A stretch of DNA of 11,023 nucleotides from Oxalobacteraceae bacterium (GCA_947446335.1 CANFGA010000057.1:1-11023), one strand, 5' to 3'. Counted from the first letter of the stretch, positions 1 through 7,243 are shown. Notes: generated from the sequence alone by a model not told the origin. A program made the numbers and translations.

Positions 1-897
1 CTTGGCCGCTTTTTCCACCGTCGGACGGTAGTAATTTTTCGCGATCACATCTTGCGCTTCATCGGTGTACAGATATTGCAGATAGGCTTCGGCCAGTTTG
101 CGCGTGCCGCGCTTGTCGACCACCTTGTCGACCACCGAAACAGGTGGTTCGGCCAGGATGCTGACCGACGGCATCACGATGTCGACCTTCTCCGGCCCCA
201 ATTCCTTGATCGCCAGATAGGCTTCGTTTTCCCATGCGATCAGCACATCGCCGATGCCGCGCTCGACAAAGGTCACGGTGGAGCCGCGCGCGCCCGAATC
301 GAGCACCGGCACATTCTTGTACAGTTTGCCCAGAAATTCCTTCGCGCTCGCTTCGCTGCCGCCCGGTTGTTTCAAGGCATAACCCCAGGCCGCCAGATGA
401 TTCCAGCGCGCGCCGCCCGAAGTTTTCGGGTTTGGCGTGATCACTGCCACGCCCGGTTTGATCAGATCGTTCCAATCCTTGATCCCCTTCGGATTGCCCT
501 TGCGCACCAGAAACACGATGGTCGACGAATACGGCGTGCTGTTGTGCTGCAAGCGCTTCTGCCAGTCCTTGGCGATCAAGCCGCGCTCGGCGATCGCATC
601 GATATCATAGGCAAGCGCCAGCGTGACGATGTCCGCGTTCAAGCCGTCGATCACCGAGCGCCCCTGCTTGCCGGAACCGCCGTGCGATTGCTTGATCGTG
701 ACCGTGTCGCCAGTCTTCGCCTTCCATTGCTTGGCAAAACCCTGGTTGATATCCTGGTACAGCTCGCGCGTCGGATCGTAGGACACGTTGAGCAACGATA
801 CCTCTGCCGCATGGGCCAGTTGAGCGATAGGCGCAGCCAGCGTGACCAGCAGCGCAGACAGGATCGCTTTCTTGACGATCAATTTTTTCGATGACAT
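1..897 (-). CDS. sbp: Sulfate-binding periplasmic protein of the sulfate/thiosulfate ABC transporter (3' end outside window)
   Basis: Periplasmic binding protein that captures sulfate and delivers it to the CysTWA-type ABC importer for sulfur assimilation. Translating the minus strand from the ATG at 897 gives 299 uninterrupted codons to the window edge; the family is usually about 330-345 residues, so roughly 35-45 residues are missing. Residues 1-30 form a signal peptide: KK-rich start, hydrophobic stretch around 11-25, and a likely cut after AHA (28-30). Residues 71-79 read SHGGSGKQG, a sulfate-contacting loop. Residues 156-164 read NPKTSGGAR, which matches the second PROSITE signature of prokaryotic sulfate-binding proteins. 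A further family block, DSGARGSTVTFVERGIGD, follows. A GGAG ribosome site lies 7 bases before the ATG. By analogy cysT/cysW/cysA would follow beyond the left edge. Sbp and the thiosulfate-binding CysP are close relatives; the Sbp call is likely but not certain. Confidence 0.93.
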   Translation of the reverse strand, partial: MSSKKLIVKKAILSALLVTLAAPIAQLAHAAEVSLLNVSYDPTRELYQDINQGFAKQWKAKTGDTVTIKQSHGGSGKQGRSVIDGLNADIVTLALAYDIDAIAERGLIAKDWQKRLQHNSTPYSSTIVFLVRKGNPKGIKDWNDLIKPGVAVITPNPKTSGGARWNHLAAWGYALKQPGGSEASAKEFLGKLYKNVPVLDSGARGSTVTFVERGIGDVLIAWENEAYLAIKELGPEKVDIVMPSVSILAEPPVSVVDKVVDKRGTRKLAEAYLQYLYTDEAQDVIAKNYYRPTVEKAAK

Positions 898-936
898 CGA
901 CAGACTCCGTAGTGATTGCTTGTTTCCAAGATCGAA

Positions 937-965
937 AGCATAGACACCCGGACTTTAAAAAAGAA
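937..965 (-). promoter_or_regulatory. Possible activator-dependent promoter of sbp
   Basis: On the minus strand, TATGCT (942 to 937, four of six matches to TATAAT) lies 17 bases after TTCTTT (965 to 960), a very poor -35 element. A weak -35 next to the inverted repeat at 961-996 would fit a LysR-type (CysB) activated promoter, which is how sulfate uptake genes are normally controlled in proteobacteria. The start point would be near 930, giving a leader of about 33 bases. This is read by eye from a short AT-rich gap and is weak evidence. Confidence 0.28.
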
Positions 966-996
966 CGAATACTTTCATCCTTTCTTATTCGTTTTT
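961..996 (-). terminator. AT-rich inverted repeat: terminator of the tetronate operon and/or CysB-type site
   Basis: AACGAATA (964-971) and TATTCGTT (986-993) are perfect inverted arms separated by 14 bases. The stem extends three more pairs (one G-U) to 961-996. On the minus strand it begins 17 bases past the denD stop and the second arm runs into CTTTTTT, so it can act as an intrinsic terminator. However, the stem has only two G-C pairs in the core and a large loop. The same repeat sits directly upstream of the predicted sbp -35, where a LysR-type activator would bind. The sequence does not decide between these uses. Confidence 0.45.
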
Positions 997-1012
997 CGCA
1001 TATGGAGTGCGA

Positions 1013-1993
1013 TCAAGGCTGCAGCAAAGCCATGTCGTCGATATGGGCACGGATCACGGCGGCAAAATCGCTGTCCGCGCTCAAGCCGAGCGCGCGTGCG
1101 CGGCTCACGTCCCAGGCCCCGGGCCAACTGTCGACGATGCGCTCGATCGCCGGGTCAAGCGCGAAATTGACGTGCGCTGCCACCTGCGGTCCGGCCACCG
1201 TCGACAACGCGGCCAGCATCTCGCCCACCGACACCGACAGGCCAGGCAAATTGACGGTGCGGCTGGCGCCGAACGACGCGGCTGGCAAGTCGTGGCCGGC
1301 GATCAAGGCTTCGATCGCGCCGCGCGGCGACAGCAGCCACAGACGCAGATCAGGCCCGACCGGACAGACCGAATCCTCGCCATTCAACGGTTCGCGGATG
1401 ATGCCGCTGGCGAACGACGAAGCCGCCTTGTTCGGCTTGCCCGGGCGCACGCTGATGGTCGGCAGGCGCAGCACGCGGCCATCGACGAAGCCCTTGCGGC
1501 TGTAATCGTTGAGCAGCAATTCGCCGATCGCCTTTTGCGCGCCATACGATGACTGCGGGTTCAACGCGGTGCTGTCTTGCACCAGGTCCGGCAGCTTGCC
1601 GCCATAGACCGCGACCGAACTGGTAAACACCACCTTCGGCTGATGACCGAGTTCGCGGCAAATGTCGAGCAACAGGCGCGATGCATCGAGATTGATCCGC
1701 ATGCCGAGCTCGAAATCGGCTTCGGCCTGGCCGCTGACGATCGCCGCCAGATGGAAGATCGACGTCGTCTCGATATCGATGATCTCGCGCATCAACGCGC
1801 CGTCGGCAATGTCGCCGGTGACCACCTTGACGCGCGCATCGCCAAAATCGTTGGCCGGCACCACATCGACCAGCACCAGCTGATCTATCGTTTGCAACGC
1901 TCCAGCGCTGTCGGTCAATTGGCCGATCGCGAGCAATTGGCGCGCCAGGCGCTGGCCGAGAAAGCCGGCGCCGCCGGTGACGAGCACTTTCAT
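1013..1993 (-). CDS. denD: D-erythronate dehydrogenase (extended SDR family)
   Basis: NAD-dependent dehydrogenase predicted to oxidise D-erythronate at C2 to 2-oxo-tetronate, the D-erythronate entry step of the pathway encoded here. The 326-residue protein is an extended short-chain dehydrogenase/epimerase-like fold. It has GGAGFLG at 7-13 (GxxGxxG nucleotide loop), an acidic D43 at the end of the second strand (NAD preference), HLAA at 81-84, S125/S126, and YGAQK at 150-154 carrying the catalytic Tyr150 and Lys154. The start at 1993 (MKVLVTGG) is chosen because it places the Rossmann loop at the usual distance, is preceded by AGGAG, and overlaps the otnI stop by 4 bases (ATGA); the frame is open further upstream but inside otnI. 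Last gene of the operon. Family alone would permit a sugar-nucleotide epimerase; the substrate call relies on the otnI/otnC/otnK neighbours. Confidence 0.88.
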   Translation of the reverse strand: MKVLVTGGAGFLGQRLARQLLAIGQLTDSAGALQTIDQLVLVDVVPANDFGDARVKVVTGDIADGALMREIIDIETTSIFHLAAIVSGQAEADFELGMRINLDASRLLLDICRELGHQPKVVFTSSVAVYGGKLPDLVQDSTALNPQSSYGAQKAIGELLLNDYSRKGFVDGRVLRLPTISVRPGKPNKAASSFASGIIREPLNGEDSVCPVGPDLRLWLLSPRGAIEALIAGHDLPAASFGASRTVNLPGLSVSVGEMLAALSTVAGPQVAAHVNFALDPAIERIVDSWPGAWDVSRARALGLSADSDFAAVIRAHIDDMALLQP

Positions 1994-2808
1994 GATGACG
2001 CTCCTGATAATTGCGTTGTCGCCAATTGCGCAGCAGCGAGCCAGCCGAGACCATCCTCGGTGCGCCCGCGCGGGCGGTATTCGCAGCCGACCCAGCCGTC
2101 GTAACCGCACTCGTCGAGCAGGCGAAACAGATAGGGGTAGTTGACTTCGCCGTCATCGGGCTCGTTGCGCGATGGTACGCTGGCGATCTGGACATGGCCG
2201 ATGCCATCAACATGCTGCCTGAAGGTCATCGCGATATCGCCCTCGACGATCTGGACATGATAAAAATCCATCTGGACCTTGACATTGGCGGCGCCGCTAT
2301 CGATCCGCAGCGCATGAGCTTGCGCTTGCGTGACCAGGAAATAACCGGGCATGTCGCGCCCGTTGATCGGCTCGATCAAGACCATGATGTCGTGCGCACC
2401 GAAGACCTCGGCGGCATACTTCAGGTTCTCCAGATAGATTTCGCGGCGCAGCGCAAGCTCGGCGGCATCGGCACCGACCGGTACCAGGCCCGCCATCATG
2501 TGGACCCGCTTGGTGCCCAGCGCCAGCGCATAGTCCAGCGCGCGCGCCACCCCGGCGCGAAACTCTTCACCGCGCCCCGGCAACGAAGCGATGCCGCGCT
2601 CGCCATGCGCCCAGTCGCCCGGCGGCAAGTTGAACAGCACGTTTTCCAGCTTGTGCTCCTTGAGCCAGCCGGCAATTTCTGACGGCGTGTGATCGTAGGG
2701 AAACAGGAATTCGACGGCCGTAAAGCCGGCGGCGGCGGCAGCGGCGAAACGCTGCGGGAAGGCGACTTCATTGAACATCATCGTCAGATTGGCGGCAAAT
2801 TTTGGCAT
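1990..2808 (-). CDS. otnI: 2-oxo-tetronate isomerase (hydroxypyruvate isomerase family)
   Basis: Cytosolic isomerase predicted to move the keto group of 2-oxo-tetronate to give 3-oxo-tetronate, the kinase substrate. At 272 residues it fits the hydroxypyruvate isomerase (Hyi/YgbM) branch of the xylose-isomerase-like TIM barrels. The expected divalent-metal ligands are visible: Glu146 (LIEPIN), Asp181 (QMDFYH), Gln207 (HVQIA) and Glu243 (GCEYRP). The family segment NLPPGDWAHGERG lies at 60-72. The start is taken as the ATG at 2808 (MPKFAANLT), with an AAAGAGA ribosome site a few bases upstream; a TTG five codons earlier is less likely. It begins 21 bases after otnC and ends in an ATGA overlap with denD. 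A true hydroxypyruvate isomerase of glyoxylate metabolism is the alternative, but no gcl or tartronate semialdehyde reductase partner fits here. Confidence 0.88.
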   Translation of the reverse strand: MPKFAANLTMMFNEVAFPQRFAAAAAAGFTAVEFLFPYDHTPSEIAGWLKEHKLENVLFNLPPGDWAHGERGIASLPGRGEEFRAGVARALDYALALGTKRVHMMAGLVPVGADAAELALRREIYLENLKYAAEVFGAHDIMVLIEPINGRDMPGYFLVTQAQAHALRIDSGAANVKVQMDFYHVQIVEGDIAMTFRQHVDGIGHVQIASVPSRNEPDDGEVNYPYLFRLLDECGYDGWVGCEYRPRGRTEDGLGWLAAAQLATTQLSGASS

Positions 2809-2829
2809 CGGTGTCTCTTTCAAAAAGGT

Positions 2830-3492
2830 TCAAATATCGAGCTTGAAGGCGGTTTTCAGTTCTAAAATCTGGGCCGCATCGAGCGGGCGGATCGGCCGGC
2901 CTTGCAGCAACAGGAATAATTTGGCAGTTTCTTCCAGCTCCTCGGCCGCGTACACTGCCGATTCAAGCGTGGCACCGGAAACTACCGGCCCATGGTTCGC
3001 CAACAGCACGGACGAATGGTGTTGCGCCAGTTCGGCGATCACGCCCGCCAATGCAGGGTCGCCGGGTCGATGATAAGGCAGCAGCGGCAAACGGCCTATC
3101 TTCATCACGAAATACGGCGTCAGCGGCGGTATGCAATCATCGTGATCCAAGCCGCACATGCACGAAACGGCCGCCGAATGGGTCGAATGCAGATGGACGA
3201 TGGCGCCGGCGCCAAGGCGCGCCTGATACATCGCGCGGTGCAGGAATGCCTCCTTCGATGGCGGCTCACCGCTCACGAGATGGCCATGCCAATCGAGCTT
3301 GGACAGCGTAGCCGGATCGAGTCGGCCCAAGCTGGCATTGGTGGGCGTGAGCAACCAGCCATCATCCAAACGCACGCTCAGGTTGCCGCTGCTGCCGGCG
3401 GTCAAGCCGCGCGCGAACAGCGACTGGCCAAACGAGACGATTTGTTCGCGCTGGCGCATTTCGTCGGGCGCAGTGTGAATCGCGGCGCTCAT
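2830..3492 (-). CDS. otnC: 3-oxo-tetronate 4-phosphate decarboxylase (class II aldolase/adducin family)
   Basis: Final step of the pathway: decarboxylates 3-oxo-tetronate 4-phosphate to dihydroxyacetone phosphate and CO2. The 220-residue protein has the class II aldolase/adducin fold, with GLTAGSSGN at 29-37 (phosphate-binding loop), SKEAFLH at 79-85 carrying the acidic residue Glu81, HLHS at 100-103 and NHGP at 166-169. His100, His102 and His167 are the expected metal ligands. The family also holds fuculose- and ribulose-phosphate aldolases or epimerases; the decarboxylase call rests on the otnK/otnI/denD/ltnD neighbourhood and overall resemblance to YgbL. The ATG at 3492 overlaps the otnK stop (ATGA, 3489-3492), so translation is probably coupled to the kinase. 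Confidence 0.88.
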   Translation of the reverse strand: MSAAIHTAPDEMRQREQIVSFGQSLFARGLTAGSSGNLSVRLDDGWLLTPTNASLGRLDPATLSKLDWHGHLVSGEPPSKEAFLHRAMYQARLGAGAIVHLHSTHSAAVSCMCGLDHDDCIPPLTPYFVMKIGRLPLLPYHRPGDPALAGVIAELAQHHSSVLLANHGPVVSGATLESAVYAAEELEETAKLFLLLQGRPIRPLDAAQILELKTAFKLDI

Positions 3493-4787
3493 CGCAGGCA
3501 GCTCCAGGCTTTCACGAAGAAATCATCGCTGCCGAAGTTGCCCGATTTCAGCGCCAGCGCTAGCGGCGCCGTCTTGCCATCGCCTAACGCTACGGTCCAC
3601 GGCACGCCCGGATCGATTTCAGGGCCGATGCGCAGCCCCGACACGCCCAGCGCCTTGACCACTGCGCCCGAAGTTTCGCCCCCGGCCACGATCAACTGGC
3701 CGACGCCGAGCTGGACCAGCCCTTGCGCGATCGCAGCCAAGGTATGCTCGACCAGGCTGCCGGCCTGCGCGGCGCCCAATTGCTCTTGCGCGGCGCGCAC
3801 CGTTTGCGGGTCTGCGGTCGCATACACCAGCAACGGTCCCTGCGCCAGGTGCTCTGCGGCCCAGGCCAGCACTGCGCCGACGACATCGACGCCAGCCGCC
3901 AGTTGCAGGGGATCGACATGGAACGATGGCGCTTGTGCACGCATCAAGGCCACCTGTTGTTGAGTAGCGACCGAGCAACTGCCCGATATCACCGCGCGCA
4001 AACCACCGGTGACCGTCAACGTGGACGAAGCAAGCCCGGACGAACCGGCCCGGATCGGCTCCAGCAAGCCGGCAGCGCGAAAGTTTTGCGGCAAGCCCAG
4101 CGCGATGCCGGAGCCGCCGGTAACCAGGGGCATGCCGGCGCAGGCGGCGCCGATCGCCATCAAGTCGTCGTTCGAGACCGCGTCGACGATCGCATAGCGG
4201 CAACCTTCTTTGCGCAGATCGGCAAAACGGGCTTGTAACGCAGCAGCACCCTGTTCGACGACGCCATAATCGGCCAATCCGACCTTGCCGCTGATCTGCT
4301 GCTGCAGCACGCGCACCAGATTCGAGTCCAGCATCGGCGTCAACGGGTGATGGCGCATCCCCGATTCGCTCAGCAAGTCATCGCCGACGAACAGATTGCC
4401 CTTGTAGACGGTGCGCTTGTTGGCTGGAAAGGCCGGACAGGCGATCGTGAAATCAAGCTCCAACGCCTGCATCAACGCCTCGGTCACCGGTCCGATATTG
4501 CCTTGCGGCGTAGAGTCAAAGGTCGAGCAATACTTGAAATAGAACTGGCGGCAACGTGCCTGCTGCAGCCAGTGCAGCGCAGCCAGCGATTGTGCCACCG
4601 CCTCGTGCGGCAAACTGGTGCGCGATTTCAGCGCGATCACGATCGCATCGACATCCGGCGGCACCAAAGTGTCGGCGCTGGGCACGCCGATCAATTGCAC
4701 GGTGCGCATGCCGGCCTTGACCAGCATGCCGGCCAGGTCGGTGCCGCCGGTGAAGTCGTCGGCGATACAGCCTAGCAAGAGCGTCAT
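3489..4787 (-). CDS. otnK: 3-oxo-tetronate kinase (DUF1537, four-carbon acid sugar kinase)
   Basis: ATP-dependent kinase that phosphorylates 3-oxo-tetronate at C4 before OtnC decarboxylates it. The 432-residue length is normal for the DUF1537/OtnK family. The N-terminal substrate domain (roughly 4-235) has IADDFTGGTD at 8-17, KYCSTFDST at 85-93 followed by GNIGP at 96-100, and GGSGIALGLP before the linker. The C-terminal nucleotide-binding domain (about 260-425) has GGETSGA at 369-375 and KSGNFG at 414-419, the glycine-rich loops of the family. No truncation or frameshift is seen. It overlaps ltnD upstream and otnC downstream by 4 bases each. The family also contains D-threonate (DtnK) and other acid-sugar kinases. 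The presence of otnI and otnC, rather than a PdxA2-type dehydrogenase, favours OtnK. Confidence 0.92.
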   Translation of the reverse strand: MTLLLGCIADDFTGGTDLAGMLVKAGMRTVQLIGVPSADTLVPPDVDAIVIALKSRTSLPHEAVAQSLAALHWLQQARCRQFYFKYCSTFDSTPQGNIGPVTEALMQALELDFTIACPAFPANKRTVYKGNLFVGDDLLSESGMRHHPLTPMLDSNLVRVLQQQISGKVGLADYGVVEQGAAALQARFADLRKEGCRYAIVDAVSNDDLMAIGAACAGMPLVTGGSGIALGLPQNFRAAGLLEPIRAGSSGLASSTLTVTGGLRAVISGSCSVATQQQVALMRAQAPSFHVDPLQLAAGVDVVGAVLAWAAEHLAQGPLLVYATADPQTVRAAQEQLGAAQAGSLVEHTLAAIAQGLVQLGVGQLIVAGGETSGAVVKALGVSGLRIGPEIDPGVPWTVALGDGKTAPLALALKSGNFGSDDFFVKAWSCLR

Positions 4788-5704
4788 CGGGCGTCCTTCG
4801 CAGGAGCAGGCAAAGTAATCCCAGGAAACATCTTGATCACGGCCGAATCATCTTCGGCGCCATGACCGGCGGCCGACGCTTGCATGAACATCTGGTGCGC
4901 GGTGGCCGACAAGGGCAGCGGAAAGACGCTCTTTTTGGCGTAATCGAGCACGATGCCCAGATCCTTGACGAAGATATTGACCGCCGACAGCGGCGTGTAG
5001 TCGCCCTTCAGGATATGCGGGACCCGGTTCTGGAACATCCACGAACTGCCGGCACTGTTCGTGATCACTTCGTACAGCGCATCGGGATCGCAACCGGCGC
5101 GCAGCCCGAGCGCCATCGCTTCGGCGGCGGCGGCGATATGCACGCCGGCCAGCAACTGGTTGATCATCTTGACCTTCGAACCCTGGCCCGGCTGGTCGCC
5201 GAGCCGGTACAAATTGGCGCAAATGGCATCGAACAACTTGGCACATTGCGCAAAAGCGTCGGGCGCGCCGGCCGCCATCACCGACATCTCGCCACTGGCA
5301 GCCTTGGCCGCGCCGCCCGAGATCGGCGCATCGATGAAACGCAAGCCCAGCGCCAGCAATCTCGCTCCCAATGCTTCGGCAAACTCCGGTGCCACGGTCG
5401 AACTGGCGATCACGATCGCGCCCGGCTTCAGGTGGGCGGCAGCGCCATCTGTGCCACTTTCGCCAAACAGCACTTGTTCGGTTTGCGCGGCATTGACCAC
5501 GACGATCAGCAAGGCATCGATCTTGGGCGCCATCTCGGCCGGCGAAGCGGCGCCGATCGCGCCGGCCGTGACCAGTTTCTGCACCGCTTCAGGGCGCATG
5601 TCGCAGGCGTGCACTTCGAAACCGGCGCGCAGCAGCGATTGCGCCATCCCCATCCCCATCGCACCCAGGCCAACGACGCCAACCCGATTGATTTGTTCTG
5701 TCAT
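4784..5704 (-). CDS. ltnD: L-threonate dehydrogenase (beta-hydroxyacid dehydrogenase family)
   Basis: NAD-dependent dehydrogenase predicted to oxidise L-threonate at C2, the L-threonate entry into the pathway. The 306-residue protein has the two-domain 3-hydroxyisobutyrate/6-phosphogluconate dehydrogenase layout. The Rossmann loop GLGAMG lies at 12-17. The substrate motif DAPISGG lies at 125-131. GxGxxxKxxN (173-182) carries the catalytic Lys179. An all-helical C-terminal domain completes the fold. The ATG at 5704 has AGGAG 8 bases upstream, within the 15-base gap after the transporter. Its stop overlaps the otnK start. The family also holds tartronate semialdehyde reductase and 3-hydroxyisobutyrate dehydrogenase; adjacency to otnK and resemblance to YgbJ support LtnD. 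Confidence 0.87.
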   Translation of the reverse strand: MTEQINRVGVVGLGAMGMGMAQSLLRAGFEVHACDMRPEAVQKLVTAGAIGAASPAEMAPKIDALLIVVVNAAQTEQVLFGESGTDGAAAHLKPGAIVIASSTVAPEFAEALGARLLALGLRFIDAPISGGAAKAASGEMSVMAAGAPDAFAQCAKLFDAICANLYRLGDQPGQGSKVKMINQLLAGVHIAAAAEAMALGLRAGCDPDALYEVITNSAGSSWMFQNRVPHILKGDYTPLSAVNIFVKDLGIVLDYAKKSVFPLPLSATAHQMFMQASAAGHGAEDDSAVIKMFPGITLPAPAKDAR

Positions 5705-5719
5705 GACTTCACTCCTTGT

Positions 5720-7051
5720 TTATTTATTGACCAGTTTTGCCGGGACCCGCATGATGATGAAGGCTCCCAGCACCAGCACGCCGGCCAGCAGGTAGATCGC
5801 GATATCGGTCGAATGGGTCAAGTCCTTGATCGCGCCGATCATGTACGGGGCTACAAAACCGGCCAGATTGCCGACCGAATTGATGGCAGCGATGCCGGCT
5901 GCGGCCGACGCGCCACCCAGAAAGGCGGTCGGCAAGCTCCAGAACATCGGCGATGCAGCCAGGATGCCGCCGGCGGCAATGCTGAGGAAAAAGATGGCCC
6001 AGCCGGTGTTATTGGCACCAGCCAGTGCACTGCAGACGATGGCGATGGCGCCGATCACCAACGGTATCGCCATGTGCCAGCGGCGCTCGCGGTGCTTGTC
6101 GGAACTACGCCCCAGCAAGATCATCGATACCACCGCGACCGAATACGGGATCGCCGTGAAGATGCCGATGTTCAAGACGCCCGTCACGCCAGCGGCCTTG
6201 ATCAGGCTCGGCAGCCAGAAGGTCAACGAATACTGTCCCATCACGCAGCAGAAATAGATGAAGGCCATCAGCCAGATGCGACGATCGGCAAACACGGCGC
6301 GAATTGAACCGTGCGCAGCCTTGCCCTTACCATCGGCTTCGATGCGCTGTTCCAGCAACTGCTTTTCCGATTCGGTCAGCCAATGCGAGGCGCGGATGCT
6401 ATTGTCGAGATAGAACAACACCGCTAGGCCCATGATGGCGGCAGGAATCGCCTCCAGCACAAACATCCATTGCCAACCGGCATAGCCGTATTTGCCCGAG
6501 AACGTTTCCATGATCCAGCCCGAAAGCGGACCGCCAATCAAGCCAGCCACCGGAATGGCGGCCATGAAGGTGCAGATCATCCGTGCGCGGCGCTCGGCCG
6601 GATACCAGTAAGTCAGATACAAGATGATGCCGGGGAAGAACCCGGCCTCGGCCACGCCCAGCAGGAAACGCATCGTATAAAACATCGTGGGCGTGGTCAC
6701 GAACATGAACGCGCCTGAGATGACGGCCCAGGTGATCATGATGCGGGCGATCCACATCCGGGCGCCGACCTTGTGCAGCATGACGTTGCTGGGCACTTCG
6801 AACAGAAAATAGCCGAGGAAAAATACGCCGGCGCCGAGGCCGTAGACCGTTTCGCTAAATTGCAGATCGGCCAACATTTGCAGCTTGGCAAAACCGACAT
6901 TGACCCGGTCGAGATACGCGACGAGGTAACACAGCATCAAGAATGGAATGATGCGCCACGTGACCTTGCGATAAACCCGGTCTTCTTCGCGCGCCTGATC
7001 GGATGCTTGAGCGTCGCTGCGCCCGCCCGGATGTGTCTGGCTGATTGTCAT
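5720..7051 (-). CDS. MFS transporter, anion:cation symporter (ACS) family, probable tetronate uptake
   Basis: Inner-membrane secondary transporter of 443 residues, about the normal length for 12 transmembrane helices. A charged cytoplasmic N-terminus (1-30) precedes helix 1. Family features include the Y-x-D-R-x-N motif YLDRVNVGFA at 46-55 in and after helix 1, RFLLGVAEAGFFPG at 128-141 (helix 4), GPLSGWIM then GWQWMFVLEAIPA at helices 5-6, and a hydrophilic central loop with LTESEKQLLEQRI. These place it in the ACS group that carries hexuronates, galactonate, tartrate, phthalate and similar organic anions. It is the first gene of the operon, with AGGAGA 6 bases before the ATG at 7051. From context I infer it imports L-threonate and/or D-erythronate by proton symport; the sequence alone does not give the substrate. 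Confidence 0.9.
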   Translation of the reverse strand: MTISQTHPGGRSDAQASDQAREEDRVYRKVTWRIIPFLMLCYLVAYLDRVNVGFAKLQMLADLQFSETVYGLGAGVFFLGYFLFEVPSNVMLHKVGARMWIARIMITWAVISGAFMFVTTPTMFYTMRFLLGVAEAGFFPGIILYLTYWYPAERRARMICTFMAAIPVAGLIGGPLSGWIMETFSGKYGYAGWQWMFVLEAIPAAIMGLAVLFYLDNSIRASHWLTESEKQLLEQRIEADGKGKAAHGSIRAVFADRRIWLMAFIYFCCVMGQYSLTFWLPSLIKAAGVTGVLNIGIFTAIPYSVAVVSMILLGRSSDKHRERRWHMAIPLVIGAIAIVCSALAGANNTGWAIFFLSIAAGGILAASPMFWSLPTAFLGGASAAAGIAAINSVGNLAGFVAPYMIGAIKDLTHSTDIAIYLLAGVLVLGAFIIMRVPAKLVNK

Positions 7052-7104
7052 GCTTGTCTCCTGATTGGGATGGTAAAAATTTCACCGCGCCTGATTTTTA
7101 TCGA

Positions 7105-7133
7105 ACTATAAGATCGCCGGCAACTTGTATGAA
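7105..7133 (-). promoter_or_regulatory. Predicted promoter of the tetronate operon
   Basis: On the minus strand, TTCATA (7133 to 7128, four of six matches to TTGACA) and TATAGT (7110 to 7105, five of six matches to TATAAT) are separated by exactly 17 bases. Transcription would start near 7098, giving a leader of about 46 bases before the transporter ATG. The -35 box overlaps the TTGTAT element at 7125-7130, so a protein bound there could block initiation. Confidence 0.5.
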
Positions 7134-7189
7134 ATTTGTAGCTGTATATTATTTGTCTTTTTTTTGTATGTCAAGCTGTGTATTTGTAT
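7125..7189. repeat. Cluster of TTGTAT elements: candidate GntR/FCD operators
   Basis: TTGTAT occurs at 7125-7130, 7164-7169 and 7184-7189, with TTGTA at 7136-7140. The segment 7164-7174 (TTGTATGTCAA) is a near-palindrome differing at one base from a TTGT-N3-ACAA pattern typical of FCD-type GntR regulators. A longer imperfect direct repeat, AGCTGTRTA followed by TTTGT, starts at 7140 and again at 7174, 34 bases apart (about three helical turns). The cluster lies between two divergent genes and touches both predicted promoters. Binding by the adjacent regulator is inferred. Confidence 0.5.
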
Positions 7190-7192
7190 AAT
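7164..7192 (+). promoter_or_regulatory. Predicted promoter of the GntR regulator gene
   Basis: A perfect -10 box, TATAAT at 7187-7192, lies 17 bases after TTGTAT (7164-7169), which keeps the TTG of the -35 consensus. Transcription would begin near 7199, leaving a leader of about 45 bases to the ATG at 7244. The -35 lies inside the near-palindrome at 7164-7174, consistent with negative autoregulation. Confidence 0.6.
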
Positions 7193-7243
7193 GGAGCGCA
7201 CAAGAAATCAATGTCGATTCATTTGCACCCGAGGATATCCGCC

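Noticed and set aside
52..894. Long open frame on the plus strand (280 codons)
   Set aside because: It lies antisense to the clear sulfate-binding protein gene; its Arg/His/Asp/Gln-rich translation has no recognisable family and is a GC-driven shadow.
1013..2110. Longer denD starting upstream of 1993
   Set aside because: The extra N-terminal residues lie inside otnI and precede the MKVLVTGG Rossmann start, which has its own AGGAG site and an ATGA junction.
4862..6307. 481-codon open frame on the plus strand
   Set aside because: It crosses antisense over both ltnD and the transporter, has His/Arg/Gln/Asp-rich low-complexity composition, and both genes beneath it have intact family motifs.
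7178..7243. Upstream GTG (7178) or ATG (7211) as start of the GntR regulator
   Set aside because: 7178 lies upstream of the TATAAT box and 7211 only about 12 bases after the predicted transcription start; the ATG at 7244 has a well-spaced GAGGA.
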